Part shown: positions 15,711-23,907 of the stretch, piece after piece
How positions within the stretch are numbered: position 1 is the first letter of the stretch
Layout: each line of letters starts with the position of its first letter
Origin: Acidobacteriota bacterium
GTDB taxonomy: Bacteria > Acidobacteriota > Blastocatellia > Chloracidobacteriales > Chloracidobacteriaceae
NCBI GenBank assembly: GCA_016208495.1
Contig: JACQXX010000003.1
Location: 1-64,000, forward strand
Length of the DNA stretch: 64,000 nt
Reading direction: 5' to 3'
The notes under the pieces: model-generated
Seen by the model: the letters and a program-made list of their open reading frames with translations, nothing else
Database searches by the model: none
Told to the model about the DNA's origin: nothing
Translations under genes and position numbers: made by a program

Positions 15711-16637
15711 ATGTGTATGTCACCAAAAATTCGACTTCTGTATCCACTTCTGTTGTGTCTGGGATTGATTACCGGGGGAGTTTCCGCCCAACTGCCCCAA
15801 AAAGCCCACGAAGAGGAACCGCTCCGAATTACCACTGATCTGGTTTTGCTCAATGTCACCGTCACTGATGCCAGTGGAAATTATGCCGGTGGACTCAAAG
15901 AAGAGGATTTTTTGCTTTTTGATGAAGGCAAACCGGTTCATCTGGAACACTTTAGTACCGAAGTGACTCCGTTTGCCGCCGCAATTTTGATTGATGCGAG
16001 TGGCAGCATGGAGGGCAAGCTTCCACGAGCCAGAGTGGCCGCCGCTCATTTTCAAGACCGAACCCGCCCTTCCGACGTGGTGTGCATTTATAGTTTTAAT
16101 TCCAAAGTTGAGTGCCTTCAGGAATTTACGCCAGGGCGTGATGTGTCGCCTCGACTGTGGGACCTTGAAGCCGAAGGCATGACCAAAGTTTATGACTGCC
16201 TTGAAGCCAGCTTGACTGAACTTGGAAAACGTGACGAAAAGCGCCGGGCTGTGGTTTTACTTTCTGATGGAGAAGATACCCAAAGCCGGGTTTCAGCCAA
16301 AAAAGTGATTCAACAGGCCCTCCAGACGGATGCCACCGTGTACAGTGTGGATTTGATTGATCCAACCAAAATTGCCTCCAATCCTGCCCAAATGCAGGCT
16401 ATTGGATTTTTAAAGGAAATCGCGGAAAAGAGTGGTGGTCGCTATTTGAAATCGGCAGGCGTAACCCAACTGGATTCCAGGTTTGAAGAAATTGTCAACG
16501 AACTCCGCCAGCAATACACACTTGGATTTTATGCACCGGAAGGGCAAAAAGCTGGCCAATTTCGCAAGCTTGAGGTCAAAATCAAACATTCTGGCTTCAC
16601 CTGTCGCACCCGCCAGGGGTATGTTGTGACAAAGTGA
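15711..16637 (+). CDS. VWFA-domain protein, acidobacterial type
   Basis: 308 residues. A signal peptide (LLYPLLLCLGLITGGVSAQ) indicates export. A short N-terminal domain ('ITTDLVLLNVTVTDASGNYAGGLKEEDFLLFDEGKPV') precedes a von Willebrand factor A domain with the MIDAS metal site DASGS (~95-99), 'MTKVYDCL' and 'RRAVVLLSDGEDTQS' (~180-194). The 'QYTLGFYAPEG' C-terminal strand is typical of the VWFA-related proteins expanded in Acidobacteriota. VWFA domains mediate metal-dependent protein binding; the partner is unknown. An in-frame ATG two codons later is equally likely. The last codons (GTG ACA AAG TGA) already belong to the octamer repeat that follows. Confidence 0.9.
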   Translation: MCMSPKIRLLYPLLLCLGLITGGVSAQLPQKAHEEEPLRITTDLVLLNVTVTDASGNYAGGLKEEDFLLFDEGKPVHLEHFSTEVTPFAAAILIDASGSMEGKLPRARVAAAHFQDRTRPSDVVCIYSFNSKVECLQEFTPGRDVSPRLWDLEAEGMTKVYDCLEASLTELGKRDEKRRAVVLLSDGEDTQSRVSAKKVIQQALQTDATVYSVDLIDPTKIASNPAQMQAIGFLKEIAEKSGGRYLKSAGVTQLDSRFEEIVNELRQQYTLGFYAPEGQKAGQFRKLEVKIKHSGFTCRTRQGYVVTK

Positions 16638-16774
16638 CACCGTGACAGGGTGACGAGGTGACAAGGTGACAAGGTGACAAAATGACAGGGTGACAGGGTG
16701 ACAGGGTGACAGGGTGACAGGGTGACAGGGTGACAAGGTGACAAAATGACAGGATGACAGGGTGAGAGGGTGAC
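16626..16774. repeat. Octamer tandem array, unit GTGACAGG/GTGACAAG
   Basis: About 18 copies with an 8-bp period. The first units contain the final codons and TGA stop of the VWFA gene. The same array follows the gene ending at 21606. Confidence 0.92.
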
Positions 16775-16816
16775 TTCGCTACTTCACTATTTCGCTATTT
16801 CGCTATTTCGCTATTC
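16775..16816. repeat. Octamer tandem array, unit ATTTCGCT
   Basis: About five copies with an 8-bp period, directly adjoining the GTGACAGG array and ending 3 nt before the ATG of the GT9 gene. It must occupy the ribosome-binding region, and no Shine-Dalgarno sequence is visible there. Confidence 0.85.
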
Positions 16817-16819
16817 ACA

Positions 16820-17884
16820 ATGAACAGTTTATCTTCTAATTCACGGATTGAACCGGCGCAATTTCAGAATATTGTGGTGTTTGACACCGGGTCACTGGCT
16901 GATGTGGTGGAGAGCCTTCCAGCGGTGAAAGCCTTGCGCCAGCATTTTTCACGATCAAATTTAACCGTTGTGGCCGGAACGGTTCAGGGCGAAGTCCTCA
17001 AGTTTGCGGAGTGTGCTGACAAGATCATTGTTCAGGACCACTATGAGCTGGTCAAAGGCGATAAAGTGACGGCTGGCTGGAACCTGATTTCGGCAGGTGC
17101 GAAGCTTGGCGTAGGGAAGTATGACCTGGCGATTGATCTCAACGAGTTTTCGGAATCGGGGGTGCTGGCCTGGTTATCGAGGGCGACCAATCGAATCGGT
17201 ATCAGACACCAGAGCAAACTGGCGAACTGGATGTTTAATATCCGCAACCCACGTGTCAGTCGGCAACCACGCAAAGTTGATCAATATGCCGAAGCGGTCG
17301 AAGCGATTGGTGTTCAGGTGCTTGATCGCACGATTCGCCTCACGATTACCAGCAAATTTGATGCGGCCATTCAAAAACGGCTGGAGCGTTCAGCCTGGAA
17401 CCCAGGAGAATTATTGGTTGGCCTGTGTCCTGAAACCAGTGGCAATCAAGAATCCTGGCCGGCAACCCGCTTTGCTGAAGTGGCCGGTTTGCTGGTCAAC
17501 CACTACAACGCCCGAATTGCGCTGCTTGGAGATGCCAAAAACAGTCCGGTTATCAAAACCATCACCACGGCGTTGCGCGATCAGTATGCGCATGAGGGGG
17601 TGATCCTGGCGGGGATTCCCGTCGCCGAGCGGATTGCCGGGTTGGCCTGTTGTTCGTTGATGGTCACGGCTGAAACCGGCTGGGCCAGGCTTTCGGCTGC
17701 GGTTGATACACCAACAGTTTTATTGACTGACAACCAGGATGAAATCTTTGATCAAGGTGCGATGCGCCAGCGCCATCAGTTCCTGTATCAATCCCAGCTT
17801 GAGGCAATTACCGCTGATCAGGTTTTTGACGTGATGTGCGGGATGCTCCGTACCAGCCGAACTGGCGCGCTCTTTGACCGATGA
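16820..17884 (+). CDS. Glycosyltransferase family 9 (heptosyltransferase-like)
   Basis: 354 residues. The N-terminal Rossmann-like half begins 'NIVVFDTGSLADVVESLPAVKALRQHF' (~18-44), the standard GT9 opening. The C-terminal half has 'GLCPETSGNQESWPATRFAEVAGLL' (~202-226), the region binding the nucleotide sugar, followed by 'AETGWARLSAAVDTPTVLL'. GT9 enzymes transfer ADP-heptose or similar sugars to the lipopolysaccharide core at the inner-membrane face. The sugar is not determinable. The ATG sits immediately after an ATTTCGCT array. It converges with lgt, with only 15 nt between the stops. Confidence 0.88.
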   Translation: MNSLSSNSRIEPAQFQNIVVFDTGSLADVVESLPAVKALRQHFSRSNLTVVAGTVQGEVLKFAECADKIIVQDHYELVKGDKVTAGWNLISAGAKLGVGKYDLAIDLNEFSESGVLAWLSRATNRIGIRHQSKLANWMFNIRNPRVSRQPRKVDQYAEAVEAIGVQVLDRTIRLTITSKFDAAIQKRLERSAWNPGELLVGLCPETSGNQESWPATRFAEVAGLLVNHYNARIALLGDAKNSPVIKTITTALRDQYAHEGVILAGIPVAERIAGLACCSLMVTAETGWARLSAAVDTPTVLLTDNQDEIFDQGAMRQRHQFLYQSQLEAITADQVFDVMCGMLRTSRTGALFDR

Positions 17885-17889
17885 TGGAT

Positions 17890-17935
17890 TGGTTACTCGC
17901 TACTTCGCGATTTCGCTACTCGCTACTTCGCTCTT
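17890..17935. repeat. Degenerate tandem array overlapping the 3' end of lgt
   Basis: Imperfect 7-8 bp units (CTACTCG, CTACTTCG, ATTTCGCT). It encodes the last residues of Lgt (SEVASSEIAK) and supplies its TAG stop. Confidence 0.75.
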
Positions 17936-18757
17936 TGCGCTGGTTCGGTGGCGCAGAAACCAGAGACTCAACCCCGAAAGCACCACAAACAGCAATGCAA
18001 TCAGTTGCGAGGTGGAGAGTTCAACCGGCATTCCCTGGGATTGTGCTCCAAAGAGAGACACGGCGCCTCGCGGGTCATCCCGGAAAAACTCGATGGTAAA
18101 TCGAATCGCGGCATAACAAAAGAAATAGGCCAGGATGATTTGTCCGTCAAAGGACCGTCGTTTCCGCAACAACAACAACCCCAGACAGAGTGCCAGGGTG
18201 CTGATTGATTCATAGAGTTGCGTTGGGTGGAGGGCACAATCAATGGGGACGCCGGTCAGTTCGTGGGCGCGCGCTGAAAAGTGAACACCGACCCAGCTCG
18301 TGGTACATTTTCCCCAGCAACAGCCAGCCGCAAAGCAGCCCAATCGTCCAAAGAATTGTCCCAGGGCAATGCCGGGCGCACAGGCATCAGCGGTTTTCCA
18401 CCAGGGGAGTTTATAGTGGCGCATCAGAAAAATGCTGGCGACACTGGCACCGATCAATCCGCCGTAAAAAACGCCCCCCGAGCGGAGAAACTCAATTGAG
18501 AACAGCGATTTCAGGTTGAGCCGGTATTGTTCCCATTCAGTAATCACCAGCAATAGTCGCGAGCCGACCAGGGAAGCAATCAGCATATAGAGGCACAAAT
18601 CATAAATCGTGCCCCGGTCAAGTCCGTCTTTTTCGGCCAGTTTGGCGGTCAGCAGGACACCGGCCAGAAAAGCAATGGCAATGAAAACGCCATAAGTATT
18701 GATTGTAAAATTGGAGCCGAATTGAATAAGTTCAGGAAACATGGGAGGAACTTTCAC
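17900..18757 (-). CDS. lgt: Prolipoprotein diacylglyceryl transferase
   Basis: 285 residues, about seven membrane segments. Lgt transfers diacylglycerol from phosphatidylglycerol to the lipobox cysteine of prelipoproteins, the first step of lipoprotein maturation in the inner membrane. Diagnostic motifs are 'RSGGVFYGGLIGA' (~91-103), the Lgt signature 'GRLGCFAAGCCWG' (~137-149), 'HPTQLYES' (~176-183) and 'RFTIEFFRDDPRG'. Several lipoproteins in this window would be its substrates. The C-terminal ~10 residues are encoded by a tandem repeat and are probably dispensable. Confidence 0.97.
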   Translation of the reverse strand: MKVPPMFPELIQFGSNFTINTYGVFIAIAFLAGVLLTAKLAEKDGLDRGTIYDLCLYMLIASLVGSRLLLVITEWEQYRLNLKSLFSIEFLRSGGVFYGGLIGASVASIFLMRHYKLPWWKTADACAPGIALGQFFGRLGCFAAGCCWGKCTTSWVGVHFSARAHELTGVPIDCALHPTQLYESISTLALCLGLLLLRKRRSFDGQIILAYFFCYAAIRFTIEFFRDDPRGAVSLFGAQSQGMPVELSTSQLIALLFVVLSGLSLWFLRHRTSAKSEVASSEIAK

Positions 18758-18989
18758 TTTTTGTCAGATTTCAGAGGGATCTCCAGCCAGCAAAGCTGAC
18801 AGATCAACAAAAATCTGCAAGAAGAATGGCAAAAAAACATCAAATGGGGTACTTTCAAGCTGACTGTGCACGCTACCACAAGCCTTTTTCAAAGCACAAA
18901 TTCCTTTCCTGCGGTAAATGGAAAAGACAGCTTTCCAGAAATATTTCCAAAAAAGTTCGGACACTGCGACAACAAACAAGGAACAGTCT

Positions 18990-19724
18990 ATGTCTGTGAC
19001 GAGTTCGCACCGACCGTTGATTGGTATTTCAACCCGGTTAAATCCAACTGAAGACACAAATTACCTGCGTCAAACCTATGGTCGAGCAGTTTTTTCAGCC
19101 GGGGGACTCCCGGTGCTCATCCCGCTGATCCCGGATGCCCTGTATATCAATGCGGTGGTTCTCCGGCTGGATGGGGTTGTGTTGCCTGGCAGCAACAGTG
19201 ATATTGACCCGTACCGCTACGGTCAGGCGCCTCATGTCAATTTGGGAGAAGTCTTTCCGGAACGGGATGAAGTGGATCAGTTGCTGCTGGCCGCGGCTGA
19301 GTCCCAACGTCTGCCAGTGTTGGCCATTTGTTACGGTATGCAGGCGCTGAATGTCTACCGGGGCGGCACCCTGTTACAAGACCTGCCATCCCAGGTGGAG
19401 AATGTGATCCAGCACAATCAGCGTGGAACCTATACCCGCGTCGCCCATGGCATTCAAATCAAGCAGGACAGTATTTTGGCCCGGCTGGCAGGCGGGACCA
19501 CCATCCGGGTGAACAGTCACCACCACCAGGGGGTGGATGAAGTCGGGCTGGATTTGGAACCAATTGCCTGGTCAGCGGATGGGGTCACTGAGGCCGTGAT
19601 CAATACCCGCCCAGGGCACTTTATGTTAGGAGTTGAGTGGCATCCGGAAGTTCACTGGGAAGCGGATTCCTTTTCCCAGGCGATTTTTAAAATGTTCATA
19701 GCTGAAGCAGCGATCCGGGGATGA
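18990..19724 (+). CDS. Gamma-glutamyl-GABA hydrolase-like class I glutamine amidotransferase (peptidase C26)
   Basis: 244 residues. The catalytic nucleophile lies in 'VLAICYGMQALN' (Cys ~108) and the His/Glu pair in 'LGVEWHPEVHW' (~218-228), a complete class I GATase triad. Overall it matches PuuD-type hydrolases, which release glutamate from gamma-glutamyl compounds; the substrate is not shown by sequence. I chose the ATG at 18990, preceded by AAGGA (18979-18983) at good spacing; the frame stays open to 18918. The stop overlaps the start of the next gene by four bases (ATGA), which implies coupled translation with a sensor-kinase hybrid. Confidence 0.88.
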   Translation: MSVTSSHRPLIGISTRLNPTEDTNYLRQTYGRAVFSAGGLPVLIPLIPDALYINAVVLRLDGVVLPGSNSDIDPYRYGQAPHVNLGEVFPERDEVDQLLLAAAESQRLPVLAICYGMQALNVYRGGTLLQDLPSQVENVIQHNQRGTYTRVAHGIQIKQDSILARLAGGTTIRVNSHHHQGVDEVGLDLEPIAWSADGVTEAVINTRPGHFMLGVEWHPEVHWEADSFSQAIFKMFIAEAAIRG

Positions 19725-20878
19725 GGAGCGACGAAAAAGCCGTGACCAAACAACGAAGAATCCTGGTGATTGATGACGAAGACCTGATTCGCAAATTAAT
19801 TATTGAAATTATTGAACTGGAAGGGTTTGAAGCCATTGGTGCTGAACATGGCCTGCAGGGGGTTGAGTTTGCCAAAACCTACCGCCCGGATTTGATCATT
19901 TGTGACGTGACGATGCCTTTCCTGGATGGGCTCGGGACACTGGCTGCTTTGCGTAAAGATCCGCAAACCGCATCCATTCCCTTTATTTTTCTAACCGCCA
20001 AAGTTGATCATTCAGATATTCGACAGGGAATGAATCTGGGGGCGGATGATTATTTACCCAAGCCGGTTGGACGCAATGAACTCATTACCGCCGTCCGGGC
20101 CCAGTTTCAGAAACATAGCTGGATGCGCGACCAGTATGAAAAGAAAATGGAGGAGTTGCGCCGCAATATCAGCAGTTCGCTTCCGCACGAATTACGCACG
20201 CCGCTGAACGGAATTTTAGGTATGTCGGAACTGTTGATGGATGCCCATGACACCTTTACCCGCGAAGAAACCCTGGAGATGGTGCGTGATATCCATATCT
20301 CAGCCAAACGACTGCACCGGCTGGTCGAGAATTTCTGGTTATATGCCAAACTTGAAACGCTGAGTACTGATCCTGGTCACCTGGAAGTCATCCGCAAGCA
20401 GGCACAAACCTTTTCCGTCAAAGCCATTATTGAGAGAGTGGCGGCGACCAAAGCCCGCGATTTTCATCGAACCCCGGACCTGCAGGTTACGGTGGCGGAA
20501 GAGGCCGTCAAAATATCAGATTCCCACCTGGCAAAAGTCGTCGAAGAACTCCTCGAAAACGCCTTTAAGTATTCTTTGCTTGGAACGCCAGTGATTGTGA
20601 CCGGAACGAGCGGCCCGGATACTTACCTTCTTACCGTAACTGAACATGGCCGCGGAATGACTGCTGACCAGATTGCCGATATCGGAGCCTATATGCAATT
20701 TGAGCGAACCATCTATGAACAGCAGGGCGCTGGATTAGGGCTGGCCATTGTGCAACGGATCATTGAAATCAATGAAGGCAGTCTCCAGATTGAGAGCATC
20801 CCAAATCAACAAACAAAGATTGAAGTTGAACTCCCCAAACTCCAACTGACGTTTCCCAATACCATTGAGTATGTGTGA
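19721..20878 (+). CDS. Receiver-histidine kinase hybrid (REC-HisKA-HATPase)
   Basis: 385 residues, no membrane segment, so cytoplasmic. The receiver domain is N-terminal: 'ILVIDDED' (~14-21), phospho-acceptor Asp in 'LIICDVTMPFLDG' (~60), 'FLTAK' and 'KPVG'. The kinase part follows: His in 'SLPHELRTPLNGILG' (~155), N box 'VVEELLENAFKYS' (~268-280), the degenerate G1 'TEHGRGMTADQ' and G2 'GAGLGLAIVQ' (~333-342). A kinase fused behind a receiver usually acts as a phosphorelay node driven by another kinase. It overlaps the glutamine amidotransferase gene by four bases. A GTG at 19742 is an alternative start. Confidence 0.9.
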   Translation: MRSDEKAVTKQRRILVIDDEDLIRKLIIEIIELEGFEAIGAEHGLQGVEFAKTYRPDLIICDVTMPFLDGLGTLAALRKDPQTASIPFIFLTAKVDHSDIRQGMNLGADDYLPKPVGRNELITAVRAQFQKHSWMRDQYEKKMEELRRNISSSLPHELRTPLNGILGMSELLMDAHDTFTREETLEMVRDIHISAKRLHRLVENFWLYAKLETLSTDPGHLEVIRKQAQTFSVKAIIERVAATKARDFHRTPDLQVTVAEEAVKISDSHLAKVVEELLENAFKYSLLGTPVIVTGTSGPDTYLLTVTEHGRGMTADQIADIGAYMQFERTIYEQQGAGLGLAIVQRIIEINEGSLQIESIPNQQTKIEVELPKLQLTFPNTIEYV

Positions 20879-20879
20879 T

Positions 20880-20952
20880 TACTGAGCGAAATAGCGAAGT
20901 CGTGAATAGAGAAGCGAGTGAAATCGTGAATCGTGAAGTAGCGAAGTCGTCA
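20880..20952. repeat. Degenerate tandem array (GAAGTAGC / GAAATAGC type)
   Basis: Imperfect 7-9 bp units such as GCGAAATA, GCGAAGTC and GTGAATC directly after the kinase stop. They are the complement of the CTACTTCG-type units seen near 17890 and 40650. Confidence 0.6.
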
Positions 20953-21030
20953 AAGACAAAGAATTTAGAGGTGGACGGAACCCAATCTGAAATGTAACGC
21001 TGATCTCCTGCGCCCCTTCGCTCAAAAACA

Positions 21031-21606
21031 ATGAAAGTCAATGAATCGGAATTACCAGTCTGGAGTCAATTGCCTGAGCGAGTGCAAACTCATTTCACAT
21101 TCGCCAATATTTCCCAACCAGTCTTTGATTCCCAACTCAACCGAAGGCGGGCTGACTGCCTGAATTTTTATGCGGCGCTGGCGGTTCACGGATTATGGGA
21201 ATGCCTGTTCATAGAGACCCCAACCCGCGAAGTTGGGTTAAATTCGATCTTGTTCCGTCCACAACCAGATACTGACACGCTGCTCAATCGGATCAAGTCC
21301 AATCCAGCCTTTACCAATTTAAAAACAACCATCCGCGGACGCATCAATAGCCTGTTTCACCCGGAAGAGTTCAACTACTCGGAAAATACCCACTGGAGAG
21401 CGTCGCTCCATTTCACGTTCAATGTCGAGGGGCTGGCGTTTGTCCACTTTGACTACTACAACGCGCATGCCGCCTCAGTCTGGCCAGTTATTGGTCATGC
21501 CGGGTTTGAATATCCACTCAAATTTGTGATGTCGGAATTTTCGACGGCCAAAGACATCCAGCTCTGCTTGAATCAACGCTTTGGGCGAAATGTCTGGCAA
21601 CCCTGA
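21031..21606 (+). CDS. Protein of unknown function
   Basis: 191 residues, no signal peptide or membrane segment, rich in aromatic residues (for example 'WRASLHFTFNVEGLAFVHFDYYNAHAASVWPVIGHAGFEYPLKF'). I recognise no family. It is flanked by repeats on both sides and followed by a good intrinsic terminator, which supports it as a single-gene transcription unit. The TGA stop forms the first unit of the octamer array. Confidence 0.65.
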   Translation: MKVNESELPVWSQLPERVQTHFTFANISQPVFDSQLNRRRADCLNFYAALAVHGLWECLFIETPTREVGLNSILFRPQPDTDTLLNRIKSNPAFTNLKTTIRGRINSLFHPEEFNYSENTHWRASLHFTFNVEGLAFVHFDYYNAHAASVWPVIGHAGFEYPLKFVMSEFSTAKDIQLCLNQRFGRNVWQP

Positions 21607-21689
21607 CAAAGACAAGGTGACAGGGTGACAAGGTGACAAGGTGAGTGGGTGACAAGGTGACAAGGTGACAGGGTGACAGGGTGAGTGGG
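21604..21689. repeat. Octamer tandem array, unit GTGACAAG/GTGACAGG
   Basis: About ten units at 8-bp period with two GTGAGTGG variants. It starts in the stop codon of the preceding gene and uses the same unit as 16626-16774. Confidence 0.9.
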
Positions 21690-21695
21690 GGATGG

Positions 21696-21729
21696 AAGGG
21701 CGCTGTTGCTTTGAACCGCGCCCTTTTTT
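21696..21729 (+). terminator. Intrinsic terminator
   Basis: An AAGGGCGC/GCGCCCTT stem (21696-21703 with 21718-21725), loop 14 nt, leads into a T-run to 21729. It serves the 21031-21606 gene and ends at the stop codon of convergent thiL. Confidence 0.8.
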
Positions 21730-22748
21730 CAGCGGAAATGATCATATCCTTTGATTTCAAGGGGATGAATCCCGGTCAAGGTCTCAATCTGCAATCCTTC
21801 CTGAACTGACTGAATCTCGCCGATACAGGTCAACGGGATTGGCTCACCCGCATCGGCCAGGACGGTCTGAAGTTGTGTCACGGCGGCCCGGTTCTGAGGC
21901 GAAACAGTGAACAACAATTCATAATCTTCGCCGCCATGCAGCGCTAATTGAAGCGGAGACTGACGGTTGCGGGAGGCGACAACCTGAGCTGCCGTGGAAA
22001 TCGGAATGGAATCCGCTTGAAGTCGGGCACCGACACCGCTTTTTTCACACAGTCGGGCCAGATCAATTGAAAGACCGTCGCTGATGTCCATCATTGCTGT
22101 AACCAGATGCCGGTGGGCCAGGAAGCGGCCCAGCTTCAACCTGGGTTGTGGTTGCAGATGGGATCGAATCGCCGATTGAATTGAAATCTGGGTATTGTGG
22201 AGCGATCCGGTCGAGGCTTGATTTTGCAAAACGGCCAGCCCGGCGGCTGAATCTCCTAATTCACCACTGACATAGATCAGATCCCCAACCTGAGCCCCAG
22301 CGCGCTGAACGGCTTCAGCGCGATGTACTTCGCCAAGAATTGTGACGTCAATGAAAATCCGCTCTGGGGCATGTGAGGTGTCTCCGCCGATCAAAACCAC
22401 GTTGTGCTGGTCAGCCAGGGCCAGTATTCCAGCCAGGATTTGTTCGGCAAACCAATCCTCACAATCCGCTGGAAGGCCAAGGGTCAACAGGAAGTAGCGT
22501 GGAGTCGCCCCCATCGCGGCAATGTCGCTCAGATTCACCGCCAGGGCTTTGTGCCCGAGTGCCTGCGGGGGGAAGTACCGCCGGCGAAAGTGAACATCTT
22601 CCACGATGACATCAGAGGCAATGACCAGACAGGTATCGGCTTTGGGAATGATCAAGGCGGCATCATCGCCGATACCAACCAGCACGTCAGGGCTTGTCCG
22701 ACGGGCGCGTTGTTCAAGCAGCCGAATAAATTCGCGTTCTCCTCGCAT
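21729..22748 (-). CDS. thiL: Thiamine-monophosphate kinase
   Basis: 339 residues. ThiL phosphorylates thiamine monophosphate with ATP to make thiamine diphosphate, the last step of the pathway. Recognisable motifs are 'GIGDDAALI' (~25-33), 'LAVNLSDIAAMGATPRYFLLTLGLP' (~69-93), 'LIGGDTSHA', 'MMDISDGLSIDLARLC' (~223-238), 'LHGGEDYELLFTV' (~270-282) and the C-terminal 'GYDHF'. All Mg/ATP-binding aspartates are present. No other thi gene is in view. The CPBP protease gene ends upstream on the same strand, 43 nt away. Confidence 0.96.
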   Translation of the reverse strand: MRGEREFIRLLEQRARRTSPDVLVGIGDDAALIIPKADTCLVIASDVIVEDVHFRRRYFPPQALGHKALAVNLSDIAAMGATPRYFLLTLGLPADCEDWFAEQILAGILALADQHNVVLIGGDTSHAPERIFIDVTILGEVHRAEAVQRAGAQVGDLIYVSGELGDSAAGLAVLQNQASTGSLHNTQISIQSAIRSHLQPQPRLKLGRFLAHRHLVTAMMDISDGLSIDLARLCEKSGVGARLQADSIPISTAAQVVASRNRQSPLQLALHGGEDYELLFTVSPQNRAAVTQLQTVLADAGEPIPLTCIGEIQSVQEGLQIETLTGIHPLEIKGYDHFR

Positions 22749-22791
22749 GGGGCTTGGGGTCCTTTTTGGTTTTATTTTCTACAGTCCACGC

Positions 22792-23703
22792 TTATGAAGG
22801 TGATGGGTGGGCTGGGGGATCAACTGGTTTTAACCGGAAAGCCATCCAGAATGTGGCCAAGCATAACCCAAAGGTGCAGAGGATGCCACCTTCGGGGCCA
22901 TAGCTGCCGCCCGTGAGCCATTGAGGTGACAGTGGTTGCGTGGCCAGAACGGTGGTTGAAATCAAATGGTCAAGGCCGCTGACGGAGATGCCCCATAGCC
23001 AGACGGTGGCGAAGTTCCATCCCAGGTGTAATCCGGTCGCCAGCCAGAGACTTGGGCGTTTGAGTCGAGCCACCCCGAGCCAGATTCCAGCCAGAAATGT
23101 GTTGAGAAGTGCCAGCGAGGTTGAGTGCGGATTGGCAATATGAATCAGGGCAAACAGGCCGGAAGTGACCAGTAAGGTATTGAGAGGATTGGTGTTTTCC
23201 TTCAGGGTTTGAAAGGCAAAGCCACGTAACAGGACTTCTTCAAAGGCGGCGGCCACCAGAAACAGGGCAAGCCCCTGGATGAGTGCCAGCCCGAGCGGGA
23301 TGAGTGAAACGGTCACAACCTGGAGTGTGGCTTTTTGGACAATGACGGTGAGCCCTAAAACCAGGGAAAGCAAGCCGATTCCAGCCAGTGATCCTCCCAC
23401 TATGTCCATCCACCAGCCTTGGGAAAGTGAGTACCCACAGCGGGTGAACTGGATCTGGGGAAACAGGTTCCGGCAAAAAAGGGTTGCGGCCAAAGCGGCC
23501 AGCAACATTCCGATTTTATTCAACGTGAGGGCTACCCATCGGGATTGAAGCTGGGCGGGAAGGAGCGTGGTTCCCAAGGTCGCGAATGGGACAGCAATAA
23601 ACCAGGCCACAATCAGAAAAACCATAAAAAAAATGGTTACTTGCCAGCCGCTTCGCAGTTCTCCAGTGTCGGGGTGGATAAAAAGGTTTATGATTACATT
23701 CAT
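22792..23703 (-). CDS. CPBP-family intramembrane metalloprotease (CAAX/Abi type)
   Basis: 303 residues with about eight hydrophobic segments. The membrane-embedded active site is visible: 'FEEVLLRGFAF' (EExxxR, ~156-166), 'ALIHIANPHS' (~187) and 'TGLHLGWNFA' (~225-234, HxxxN/D type). CPBP proteins are glutamic/metallo proteases related to eukaryotic Rce1, and some act in bacteriocin immunity or protein processing. The substrate is unknown. It probably shares a transcript with thiL. Confidence 0.88.
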   Translation of the reverse strand: MNVIINLFIHPDTGELRSGWQVTIFFMVFLIVAWFIAVPFATLGTTLLPAQLQSRWVALTLNKIGMLLAALAATLFCRNLFPQIQFTRCGYSLSQGWWMDIVGGSLAGIGLLSLVLGLTVIVQKATLQVVTVSLIPLGLALIQGLALFLVAAAFEEVLLRGFAFQTLKENTNPLNTLLVTSGLFALIHIANPHSTSLALLNTFLAGIWLGVARLKRPSLWLATGLHLGWNFATVWLWGISVSGLDHLISTTVLATQPLSPQWLTGGSYGPEGGILCTFGLCLATFWMAFRLKPVDPPAHPSPS

Positions 23704-23870
23704 TCGGTAATTTCCTAGCCTTCATGCTCATTTTAAAGAAGTTTCGTCAATCGAACTTCATCAGTCGTCAAATCTACTACTGCTCATTGATATGGTTCCG
23801 TAATAAAAGTTTTGTAATCTGTCCAGAGAGAACAAAATACATTTTGATAAATACCGTAAGATCCTAACAT

Positions 23871-23891
23871 CTGACTACTGACCACTGACTC
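23871..23891. repeat. Heptamer repeat, unit CTGACTA
   Basis: Three units (CTGACTA, CTGACCA, CTGACTC) 16 nt before the start of the NtrY-like gene. The same unit forms the long array at 61598. Confidence 0.7.
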
Positions 23892-23907
23892 TTTCAATAA
23901 ACCAACG

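Noticed and set aside
16626-16774. Possible CRISPR array
   Set aside because: The period is 8 bp with no spacers, and no cas gene is present.
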